Below, piece after piece: positions 8,172 through 15,953 of a stretch of 32,483 bases of DNA. The translations under genes were made by a program, and so were the position numbers. The notes under the pieces are model-generated. The model saw nothing but the letters and a program-made list of their open reading frames with translations, was not told the origin of the DNA and ran no database searches. Source of the stretch: Pseudomonadota bacterium (GTDB lineage: Bacteria; Pseudomonadota; Gammaproteobacteria; Steroidobacterales; Steroidobacteraceae); assembly GCA_947453065.1 (NCBI GenBank), contig CANGFJ010000009.1, positions 1-32,483 of the forward strand. Direction: 5' to 3'. Position 1 is the first letter of the stretch. Every line of letters starts with the position of its first letter.

Positions 8172-11114
8172 TCACTTGCCCAGGATCTTCAGGGACACCA
8201 TCCACTCGTCCCGGCCGCTGCCGGTACCGCCGGTGCCATGGGCGTAGCCGGCAGACAGCGTCATTGGCAGGCCATGATTGACCAGGAAGGTGAGGTCCAG
8301 CTGGGTGCCCACGTTGCGCAGCGTGCGTTGGTAGGCCGTATTGCCGGGATCGGTAACCAGGACGCTGGTGAAGACCGCAGGTCGCAGGTAGCCCAGATAG
8401 AACGCCGGCGTGCCCACGGCTTCGAAGTGGTAGGGCGGCAAGCTGAGTTCCAGCATGGCCCTGCCAAAGCTTTGCCCCTGCAGCTGGTCGATCTGGAAGC
8501 CCGGGAAGCTGTCGGCGTTGCGGTAGCGCTGCACGCTGCCGTTGTCGACGAAGTTGTTCTTGAAGGCGCCGAAGTAGAAGTTGGCGAGCGAGTTCTGGCG
8601 TTCGCCGTTGCGGATGCCGCCTGCGGTGCGCAGCCAGATCGAGGCATGGTCCACGGGCAAGGGCAGGCCGGCAGAGAAGGTGCCATTGATGCCGAGGATG
8701 GTGGCGCCCGCGCCGTTCTCGATGGTGGGGGTGAGGTCCCATTCGACGCCCCGCTCGGCATCGACGGCATTGGCTGAACTGCGCGTGTTCGAATAGAACA
8801 AGCCGAGCTTCAGCGACCGGATGGTGCTGGCCGTCGAGTCGACGTTCTGGTTGCCGGGTGCAGTGCTGAGGCCCGTGTAGTAGGCCAGGTCAGCGGTGAA
8901 GTCCAGGCGCCGCGGCTCATCGAAGATCAGCACGGTGGAATAGCCGGCGGTCACGGCATCGCCGCGCAGCCCGGTTTTTGTGGGACCAAACAGGTCGTAG
9001 AAACTGGCCGCGTTGTGCCCATAACCCAGGTGCCAGTTGAGGGTGCTGTAGTCGATGCGGGCATGCACTCGCTCGCTGCTGCTCAGGTCGCCCGCCGGTG
9101 ACACAGAGCCCGAGGCGCTGAGGCTGTGAAGTTGCAGAGGGTCGGCCCATTCGCTGTGCCAGCCCAGGGCCTTGGCGTTGCGATAGCCCTCGATGATGGG
9201 GTAGTGGTCCAGGCTGGTCATGCGCTGCTGCGGGCGATACTGGCCGCGCGCCGTCACCCGGGCCTCCAGATCGATCTTCTCGGGCGACCCCGCGCCCCAG
9301 CTGCGCACGACGGGGTGCTGCTGCGCGACTTGCGTGCCCAGGAAGTCGATGCTGCCCAGGTCGTCCAGGGGTTTGGGGTCCAGCCTCACCGGCAGGAATC
9401 CGTCACCGGTGAACTCCAGCGCGATCACGCTGCCATCGGCTTGTGGGAGCGGCCGGAAGAAGCCGGTTTCTGCGTTGCTGACGGCGGCCACATCGCCACT
9501 CTGCAGGTCGTAGCGAAAGATATTGGAGACGCCGGTGAAGTACGCCGTGCCGTAGAGCTGCTGGCCATCGGGCGTGAACACAAAGCCTTCGGGGATCGCC
9601 TGGCCGAAGTCGAACTGCTTGATGGGTTCGAAGCGGCCTTCCAGCAGGTCTGCGGTGCGGAAGATCTGCTGCGAGGCCTTGCCGCTGATCTCGATGACGC
9701 TGGCGGTAAGCAGGCTGCCATCAGGCGAGACATCCAGCTGCTGCAGGTCCTTGCCATAAGGGAAGCGGACGAGCGTCTGGTAGGCCGTGTACGGCTGCGC
9801 CATGCGCACCAGGCTCATGAGCCCGTGGTCCTGGCGCAGGCCCCACAGTGCGCGGTCCTGCGGGTTGAACGCCAGGTCGCCGATGCGCGCTGCCTCCAGC
9901 AGCAGGCGGGGCGTGCCACTGTCCAGTTCCAGCGCCATGAGGCTGCGGTGCCGGTGGTTGTCTGCCGTGTAGAACAGCGTGCGGGACACCGGGTCGAAGG
10001 CCGTGCTGGCCACAGACCACTTGGTCGGCCCCTTGATCTCGGCCAGGCGAGTGAGCGTGCCGTCTGCCAGCGACACGGCACCCACGTGCGGCAATACGCC
10101 TGGATAGCTGAAGGCGCCCACCAGCGCATTGCCGGCCGCATCGAGATAGAGGCGGGAGACCGAACCCATCCCCTTGGGCGCCAGCTTGCGTACCGGGGTG
10201 ATGGGGTAGTGCTGGATCTTCTGCAGGTTCTGCTGCTGGAAGCGCTGTTCCCAGTCGATCCACTGGGTCCAGGCGGTGTCCAGCGGCAGGCCGAATACTT
10301 TCTCGAACTGGTCGGCGTAGTAGCGCTCGCTGTCGGCGTCACGGCGCATCCACTGAATGACCTGCTCGGGTGAATAGGTCAGTGCCAGATAGCTGAAGAA
10401 GCGCGTGCCGTAGAGGTAGAAGTTGGTGCCGGCCATGAAGTCGGTGGTGGTGCCAGCGGACTCGATGCCGAGGTGGCTGAAGAAGTGCGCGCCATCGCGC
10501 ACCTTGGCGCGGAAGACCATCTCGTCGAAACCGGACTGGGCTCGGCCGATGCCGCCGGCCATCCAGGTTTCCATGAACACGGCGATGCCCTCGCGGTACC
10601 AGCGCGGTACGGCGAATCGGGGCAGGGCCAGGTAGTTGTAGAGGATGGACTCGGGGTGGTCCGCGTTCTCCAGCGGCTTGCCGCCGAAGAACCGCCGCCA
10701 GCGGCGATCGGTGTCGTTGGCGGCATCGAGCGTGGCCAGGTGGACCAGTTCGTGGTTGAGGACCGAGAACATCCGCTCGCCGCCCAGTGACTGCTCCAGC
10801 GTGTGGTCATCGCTCGCGATGAACAGCGAGATCTGGTTCAGCGGACCGGGGTTAGCCGAGCCGTTCGACTTGTCGCTGTAGTCCGTCAGGATGACGGTGG
10901 TTTTCTCGCGACCCTTCCAGCCGAACAGCTGGCTTTCAAACTGCAGGGCATTCTCGAAGGCGCGGGCCGCGTAGGGGGCGATATACGCTTCCTGCGGGAA
11001 GTGCAGCAGGGTCAGGTTCGGGGTTTCCAGGGCCTCGAAAGTGGCGGCACTTGCTGCAGAAAGCGCTGCGCAAAGCAGGAAGGTGGCAAGAGCGCCCAGT
11101 TTGAGTGGCTGCAT
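8172..11114 (-). CDS. secreted HExxH zinc peptidase with propeller and probable outer-membrane beta-barrel domains
   Basis: The ATG at 11114 gives a 980-residue protein with a clean Sec signal (residues 1-23). An in-frame upstream start at 11171 would bury that signal and is less likely. An N-terminal gluzincin-like peptidase domain shows HELVH (121-125) and, about 50 residues later, WYREGIAVFMETW with Glu175 as probable third zinc ligand. Residues from about 330 to 610 look like a TolB/WD40-type propeller, with repeats such as DVSPDGSLLTAS and FTPDGQQLYGTAYF. From about 650 the sequence has alternating polar/hydrophobic strands typical of outer-membrane barrels (LGLFYSNTR, FYFGAFKNNF, YLGYLRPAVF). 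It ends in LKILGK rather than the usual terminal aromatic. It heads a probable operon with the PrsW-like and DUF4184 genes. The peptidase call is firm; the barrel is an inference. Confidence 0.85.
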   Translation of the reverse strand: MQPLKLGALATFLLCAALSAASAATFEALETPNLTLLHFPQEAYIAPYAARAFENALQFESQLFGWKGREKTTVILTDYSDKSNGSANPGPLNQISLFIASDDHTLEQSLGGERMFSVLNHELVHLATLDAANDTDRRWRRFFGGKPLENADHPESILYNYLALPRFAVPRWYREGIAVFMETWMAGGIGRAQSGFDEMVFRAKVRDGAHFFSHLGIESAGTTTDFMAGTNFYLYGTRFFSYLALTYSPEQVIQWMRRDADSERYYADQFEKVFGLPLDTAWTQWIDWEQRFQQQNLQKIQHYPITPVRKLAPKGMGSVSRLYLDAAGNALVGAFSYPGVLPHVGAVSLADGTLTRLAEIKGPTKWSVASTAFDPVSRTLFYTADNHRHRSLMALELDSGTPRLLLEAARIGDLAFNPQDRALWGLRQDHGLMSLVRMAQPYTAYQTLVRFPYGKDLQQLDVSPDGSLLTASVIEISGKASQQIFRTADLLEGRFEPIKQFDFGQAIPEGFVFTPDGQQLYGTAYFTGVSNIFRYDLQSGDVAAVSNAETGFFRPLPQADGSVIALEFTGDGFLPVRLDPKPLDDLGSIDFLGTQVAQQHPVVRSWGAGSPEKIDLEARVTARGQYRPQQRMTSLDHYPIIEGYRNAKALGWHSEWADPLQLHSLSASGSVSPAGDLSSSERVHARIDYSTLNWHLGYGHNAASFYDLFGPTKTGLRGDAVTAGYSTVLIFDEPRRLDFTADLAYYTGLSTAPGNQNVDSTASTIRSLKLGLFYSNTRSSANAVDAERGVEWDLTPTIENGAGATILGINGTFSAGLPLPVDHASIWLRTAGGIRNGERQNSLANFYFGAFKNNFVDNGSVQRYRNADSFPGFQIDQLQGQSFGRAMLELSLPPYHFEAVGTPAFYLGYLRPAVFTSVLVTDPGNTAYQRTLRNVGTQLDLTFLVNHGLPMTLSAGYAHGTGGTGSGRDEWMVSLKILGK

Positions 11115-11227
11115 GTGTCGTCCGTGACAAAGGCTTGGCAGTGCCCTGATGGGCCTTGCGGGTGCCTGCATTATGGTGGGATATTCCGGGCTATTGGACT
11201 GAAATTAATGTGCAGGGAGTGCGCGAC

Positions 11228-11593
11228 ATGCATCACAAGACCGTTTCTTCGTATGGGGCCCTGGCCACGACGCTGGCACTGGTGCTCGGCATTGCCGGCT
11301 GCAGTTCGAAGACCGAGAGCACCGAAGGCATGTCGGGCACGATCGCGGCGGCCTCGCGCTTTCAGGAGCAGCAGGTGAACGTCGCCGACGTCAAGGTCGA
11401 CGAGAAGGCCCAGCAGGTGCAGGACGCTTGTGCCGCAGCCGAGGGTGGCGCATCGGCCAAGATGGCCAGCTGCAGCAGCGGCGCCGACAAGGACGTGGAC
11501 AGCGCGCTCAACGGGGCCGGCAACAAGGCCGCTTCGAAGTCCTCGAAGGGTAGTGCGAGGGACTCCAGGAGCAGTGGCTCCAAGATCGATTAA
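11228..11593 (+). CDS. small lipoprotein, unknown function
   Basis: This 121-residue protein is preceded by AGGGAG (11214-11219) and has a signal with a lipobox ending GIAGC (Cys25), so it is probably lipid-anchored. The mature part is rich in Ala, Lys, Ser and Gln. A predicted helix spans about residues 40-65 (EQQVNVADVKVDEKAQQVQDA), and two further cysteines lie near positions 66 and 79. The C-terminus is very Ser/Lys/Arg-rich. I recognise no family. It diverges from the large peptidase gene across a 113 nt intergenic region and is followed by a perfect inverted repeat at 11672-11697. Confidence 0.72.
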   Translation: MHHKTVSSYGALATTLALVLGIAGCSSKTESTEGMSGTIAAASRFQEQQVNVADVKVDEKAQQVQDACAAAEGGASAKMASCSSGADKDVDSALNGAGNKAASKSSKGSARDSRSSGSKID

Positions 11594-11671
11594 TTCTCAG
11601 GACGCTATGCGCGACAGCGAAGGTCAATAACCTTGAGAACCCGCAGGACTGCCTTCCTTCGCTGTTGAGCC

Positions 11672-11697
11672 CTCCGCCGGCGCGCGAGCCGGCGGAG
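11672..11697. terminator. perfect 10-bp inverted repeat between convergent genes, possible terminator
   Basis: The arms CTCCGCCGGC (11672-11681) and GCCGGCGGAG (11688-11697) pair perfectly around a 6-base loop. It sits between the lipoprotein gene and the convergent PQQ dehydrogenase, where a bidirectional transcription stop is expected. Neither strand has a T-tract after the stem, so it is not a canonical intrinsic terminator. Confidence 0.45.
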
Positions 11698-11721
11698 CAG
11701 CGATCGACCGCTGGCTGATCC

Positions 11722-13926
11722 TCAGGGCAGCGTCAGCGCCACCAGCTCTCCCGGCTGGCCCTTTGCCCCCACCGCCACCACGATGAACTGGCGGCCGCCC
11801 ACCTCATAGCTCATGGGCACGCCGGACTGGTTGGCGGGCAATACAAACTCCGACAGCACTTCGCCTGTGGCCTTGTCGTGCGCGCGCAGCTTGTTGCCGC
11901 CGCCACCGGCACGCCACAGGCCACTGCCTTCGCCCGAGAAGAGCAGCGTCTTGGTGACGAGCAGACCCACCTGGTCGAAGGAACCCGTGCGCGGGATGTT
12001 CAGCCCCGCCAGCACCGGGTTGTTGCGCGCCCACTCTGGCGTGTCGGCGTTGGGCACCATCCACGCATGCTGGCCGGAGTTCAGGTTGATGGCGGTGATG
12101 CGACCCCAGGGTGGCTTGACCAGCGGCAGGCCGGACGGTCCGCCCAGCGAGCCGCCCGGGAAGCCTTCGCCATAGGCGCCGATGTAGCGCATGTTCGAGA
12201 GCTTCTCGTCCTGCTTCAGGCCGATGGGGCCGACGGTGGAAATGGAGCTGACGTAAAGCAGGCCCGTTTCCGGATCCAGCGCGGCGCCCTGCCAGTTGGC
12301 CCCACCCGAGAGGTTCGGGCGGATCAGCGTGCCCAGGTTCTTGCCGGGCACCACCACCGAAGGCGGCAGGAACGCCGGGCCATGGCGGTAGTGGCTGATG
12401 ATCTCGCGCGCTTCGTCCTTCATGCCGGGCACGAAGTCGATGAGGTCCTCGTCGCGCAGGCCCTGGGGCTCGAAGGGCAGGGGCAGGGTGGGGATGGGCT
12501 GCGTGGCTGACGTCTTCTCGCCGGGCACATCGGACTGCGGGACGCGCTGTTCCTTGATGGGCCACACGGGCTTGCCGGTGACGCGATCGAATACGAAGGC
12601 GTAGCCATGCTTGGTGACCTGCACGACCGCCGGGATGCGCTGGCCGGCCACGGTGATGTCAGCCAGCACGGGCGGGGCGGGCAGGTCGTAGTCCCAGATG
12701 TCGTGGTGGACGATCTGGTAGTGCCAGACGCGTTGGCCGGTTTCCGCATCCACGCAAACCAGCGTATCGGAGAACAGGTTGTCGCCCGGGCGGTGGCCGC
12801 CATAAAAGTCATGGGTGGCCGCTTCGACGGGCAGGTAGACGTAGCCGCGCTCGGCATCAGCGGTAAAGGGCGTCCACACGCCGGTGTTGCCGGTGTAGCG
12901 CCAGCTCTCGTCCTGCCAGCTGTCGTTGCCGACTTCACCGGCTTGCGCAATGGTGTGGAAGGTCCACTTGAGCGCGCCGGTGCGCACGTCATAGCCGCGC
13001 ACGAAGCCGGGCACGGCCTCTTTGGTGCGCGGTGCGCCGCCCGCGGCGAAGGCCACGCCCACGACGAGCGTGTTGCCGATGACCACGGGCGGCGAGCTGG
13101 AGCCGGGCTGCGCCATGCCGGGGTCGTTGACGCGCGGCAGGTCGGTCTTCAGATCGACGAGGCCGCCTGTGCCGAAGCTGTTGACCGGCAGGCCCGAGCG
13201 CGCATCCAGCGCGATCAGCTGGAAGCCAGGCGTGACCGTGTAGATGCGGCTGGCTTCGCCGGGATTGCGGCTGCGCCAGTAGGCCACGCCGCGGCCGGAG
13301 CTGCGGCGCGGGGCGGCAACACCGCGGGCGCCTTCGTCGAGGCGATACATCCACAGCGTCTCGCCGCTGGTGGCGTCGAGCGCCACGACGCTGCGGCGCA
13401 CGCCGGCGGTGGTGTAGAGCACGCCGTCGGCCATGAGTGGCGTGGCGCGGTAATAGAACTCGGGCGTCGGGCCGTAGTTCTCGGACTTCCAGCGCCAGGC
13501 CACGCGCAGCTTGCCGACGTTGTCGCGGTTGATCTGGTCGAGCGGGGCGTAGCTGGTGCTGGCGAGGTCGCCGCGGTTGTTCAGCCACTCGGTGTCGGGT
13601 TTGGTCGAGGCAGGTTTGGCGGCGACCACGCTCCAGCCATTGGCCTTGCGGATGCGGGCCACGGCGGTGGCGTAGTCCTGCTGGCTCAGGCCACCGGGGT
13701 TGGTCGGCGGCATGCTGCCGCGCGTGAAGGCCTCGAGCACCTCGGTGGGGACGCTGGCCCACTTCTGCTGGAAGGCGGCGCCCATGAGCGCCGGGCCGGT
13801 TTCGCCGCCGCGCAGTTCTGCCCCGTGGCAGGCCGCGCAGGTGCGGGAGTAGGCGTCGTCGGTGTTCTGCGGGAAGGCGGGCAGGGCGATGAGCGCGAGG
13901 ATCAGGCCGGGCAGGAAGCGGCGCAT
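11722..13926 (-). CDS. PQQ-dependent dehydrogenase, GDH-like, with N-terminal cytochrome c domain
   Basis: This 734-residue quinohaemoprotein has a Sec signal (1-20) and an N-terminal haem c domain (CAACH at 30-34, likely axial Met72 in SMPPTNP). An eight-bladed PQQ propeller follows from about residue 105. Repeats such as LVCVDAETGQRVWHYQ and GYDVRTGALKWTF are tryptophan-docking blades. HHDIWDYDLPAPPVLADI, PPWGRITAINLNSGQHAWMVPNADTP and the C-terminal GGRQFIVVAVG point to the glucose/quinate-type branch rather than methanol dehydrogenase. There are no N-terminal membrane spans like those of Gcd, so this is a soluble periplasmic enzyme, and the haem domain would pass electrons to the respiratory chain. 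No strong ribosome site precedes the ATG. The substrate, an alcohol or sugar, cannot be set from the sequence. Confidence 0.9.
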   Translation of the reverse strand: MRRFLPGLILALIALPAFPQNTDDAYSRTCAACHGAELRGGETGPALMGAAFQQKWASVPTEVLEAFTRGSMPPTNPGGLSQQDYATAVARIRKANGWSVVAAKPASTKPDTEWLNNRGDLASTSYAPLDQINRDNVGKLRVAWRWKSENYGPTPEFYYRATPLMADGVLYTTAGVRRSVVALDATSGETLWMYRLDEGARGVAAPRRSSGRGVAYWRSRNPGEASRIYTVTPGFQLIALDARSGLPVNSFGTGGLVDLKTDLPRVNDPGMAQPGSSSPPVVIGNTLVVGVAFAAGGAPRTKEAVPGFVRGYDVRTGALKWTFHTIAQAGEVGNDSWQDESWRYTGNTGVWTPFTADAERGYVYLPVEAATHDFYGGHRPGDNLFSDTLVCVDAETGQRVWHYQIVHHDIWDYDLPAPPVLADITVAGQRIPAVVQVTKHGYAFVFDRVTGKPVWPIKEQRVPQSDVPGEKTSATQPIPTLPLPFEPQGLRDEDLIDFVPGMKDEAREIISHYRHGPAFLPPSVVVPGKNLGTLIRPNLSGGANWQGAALDPETGLLYVSSISTVGPIGLKQDEKLSNMRYIGAYGEGFPGGSLGGPSGLPLVKPPWGRITAINLNSGQHAWMVPNADTPEWARNNPVLAGLNIPRTGSFDQVGLLVTKTLLFSGEGSGLWRAGGGGNKLRAHDKATGEVLSEFVLPANQSGVPMSYEVGGRQFIVVAVGAKGQPGELVALTLP

Positions 13927-13978
13927 GGCGTTCTTGTTCTTGTGATGAATTCCGCCCTGAGCCTAGCGCATTTCCTGC

Positions 13979-15868
13979 TCAGGCCGTGAGGGAGAAGCTG
14001 CCTTCCGGGGCATTTTGGACGTCCAGCCAGGCCATGGCGATTTCCTCGGGCATGGCCCGCTCCCACAGCCAGCCCTGCGCCAGTTCATAGCCCATGTCGA
14101 TCAGGGCCGACACCTGTTCTCGTCGTTCCACCCCTTCGGCCACCACGCGCAGCTTGGTGGCCTGGCCCATGCTGACCAGGGCACGGCACAGCGCCGCGTC
14201 GCGGCTGCCTTTGTCATGCACGCCGTTGATGAAACGGCGGTCGATCTTGATGGAATCCAGCGGCAGCGCCTGCAGGTAGGCCAGCGAGGCATAGCCAGTG
14301 CCAAAGTCATCCAGGGCAAGGCGGAAGCCCAGTTCGTCGAGACCCAGCAGTGAACCGCGGGCCGGACCGCCGACATCGAGCCAGTGCGATTCGGTGACTT
14401 CAATGCACAGGTTGGACGGGTCGGCGCCGGTTTCGCGCAGCGCGGCTTCCACGTCCTGGAGGAACTCGCTGCGGACCAATTGCATGACCGAGACATTGAC
14501 GTTGAGGATCAGGCCGCGCAAGCGCTCGGCCTCGCGCACGCTCAGCGCCATGGCATCTTTCAGGATGCCCAGGCCTATCGCATGGATCAGGCCGTATTCC
14601 TCGGCGACGCTGATGCACTCCGGGATGGAGTAGCCCATGAGGTCGGCGGCGGAGGTCCGGAACAACAGTTCGAAGCCAGCGGCCTTGTTGTCGGTCAGGC
14701 GCATGATCGGCTGCAGCTGCGCGCGGATCTGGCCGCGGGCCATCGCGGTTTCCAGGTGCTTGGCGATCTGCTGGCGCCGGAGTAGGTCCTGTGACTCTTC
14801 GAGGCTGTAGCTGGCGCAGGTGTTTCCCCCGCGTGCCTTGGCCTGGTGCACGGCCTGGTCGGCCCGCACGAGGATCTTGTCCAGGTCTGCGTCGTCTTTG
14901 TCCACCGTGTAGAGGCCGCAGGAGACCGTGAAGGTGGTGCCGTCCAGTTCCGTGAAAGGATCGGACCGCAACCCGGCGCGCAGCGCGTCGAGCTTGTTCC
15001 GGGCCTGTGCTTCATCGAGCGGCAGGAAGGCCAGGAACTCGTCGCCGCCAAAGCGCACCAAGGGACCTGCGTCAGGCAGGGCCGCGCGCAGCCGATGCGC
15101 GAAACCGCTGAGTAGCGCGTCGCCGCGCAGGTGCCCGTAGGCGTCGTTGAAGGACTTGAAATGGTCGAGATCGAGAAAGGCCACCGTCATGGGCAGGCCG
15201 CGGCGGCGACAGGTCGCCAGCCACTGGTTGCCCTCGACATCGAGCAGGCGCCGGTTACCCAGCCCCGTCAGCGGATCGTGGGAGGCCGCGTAGTCCTTCT
15301 CCTGGTCATCACGGTGGCGCTGGGCGGCAATGGCGGCCAGGTGCACGAAATAATCGACGACCTTCAGTTCTTCTTCGGAGGGAATCCGGGGTTCCGGGTG
15401 GTACATGCCGAACACGCCCAGCAGGCTGCCATCGCGACTGGACTGCAGCGGCGATGACCAGGCTGAGCGGATGCCGTACTGGCGACACAGGTCGTGAAAG
15501 CCATCCCAGAGCGGATCGACGAAGACATCGACACTGATGACGCGCTCGTTGCGATAGGCGCAGGTACCGCAGCTGCCTGCTGCGGGCCCGGGCACCAGAC
15601 CATCGACGACGGCTGCGAAGGAGTCGGGCAGCGCGCCGTAGCCACCGCGTCGCAGCGCGCCACGGTGCGCGTCGTAGTACAGGATCGAGCCAAACATGCC
15701 GGGGATGCAGGCTTCGGCGAAGCGGGCAATTTCACTCAGCGCGTCGGCCAGGGGTGCGCTGCTGGCAAGGATGCTGAGGACGCGTTGCTGGGCTTCCAGT
15801 AACGCTGCCGGTGCCATGTGTGGCAATTGCCATTCCGGGCTGAGCGACCGGACGGTAGAGGTGTGCAT
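13979..15868 (-). CDS. GAF-GGDEF-EAL cyclic-di-GMP turnover protein, both catalytic domains apparently intact
   Basis: I chose ATG 15868 (629 residues) because GGGAG lies 8 nt upstream; the frame is open further upstream without such a site. Residues ~25-185 form a GAF sensor with the GSCGTCAYRNERV signature (98-110). The GGDEF domain (~197-355) has an intact RFGGDEF (272-278), and I see no RxxD inhibitory site in the usual place. The EAL-type domain (~375-620) reads FELL at 399-402. It keeps the other expected catalytic residues: Asn in LNVNVS, Glu in IEVTES, Asp520-Asp521, Lys541, Glu579 and QGW (598-600). It should both make and degrade c-di-GMP, or switch between the two under GAF control. 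It lies 85 nt downstream of the OpgB-like gene and is a paralogue of the gene at 17815-19737. Confidence 0.92.
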   Translation of the reverse strand: MHTSTVRSLSPEWQLPHMAPAALLEAQQRVLSILASSAPLADALSEIARFAEACIPGMFGSILYYDAHRGALRRGGYGALPDSFAAVVDGLVPGPAAGSCGTCAYRNERVISVDVFVDPLWDGFHDLCRQYGIRSAWSSPLQSSRDGSLLGVFGMYHPEPRIPSEEELKVVDYFVHLAAIAAQRHRDDQEKDYAASHDPLTGLGNRRLLDVEGNQWLATCRRRGLPMTVAFLDLDHFKSFNDAYGHLRGDALLSGFAHRLRAALPDAGPLVRFGGDEFLAFLPLDEAQARNKLDALRAGLRSDPFTELDGTTFTVSCGLYTVDKDDADLDKILVRADQAVHQAKARGGNTCASYSLEESQDLLRRQQIAKHLETAMARGQIRAQLQPIMRLTDNKAAGFELLFRTSAADLMGYSIPECISVAEEYGLIHAIGLGILKDAMALSVREAERLRGLILNVNVSVMQLVRSEFLQDVEAALRETGADPSNLCIEVTESHWLDVGGPARGSLLGLDELGFRLALDDFGTGYASLAYLQALPLDSIKIDRRFINGVHDKGSRDAALCRALVSMGQATKLRVVAEGVERREQVSALIDMGYELAQGWLWERAMPEEIAMAWLDVQNAPEGSFSLTA

Positions 15869-15953
15869 TCCATTGACTCCCACTCTATGTGGGCCCATCA
15901 CACCACGTTGGTCGACTCTGGCCTCGAAAGAACGGTTCAATGTGGCGGCGGAC

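Noticed and set aside
9126-10373. 415-codon frame antisense to the HExxH peptidase gene
   Set aside because: It has no ribosome site or recognisable motif; the opposite strand encodes a coherent multi-domain protein.
11156-11227. N-terminal extension of the lipoprotein frame from a TTG
   Set aside because: It would place residues before a proper lipoprotein signal and lacks a ribosome site.
12607-13989. 460-codon frame antisense to the PQQ dehydrogenase
   Set aside because: It is a shadow of the codon bias of the real gene; composition is Ala/Gly/Val/His-rich without domains.
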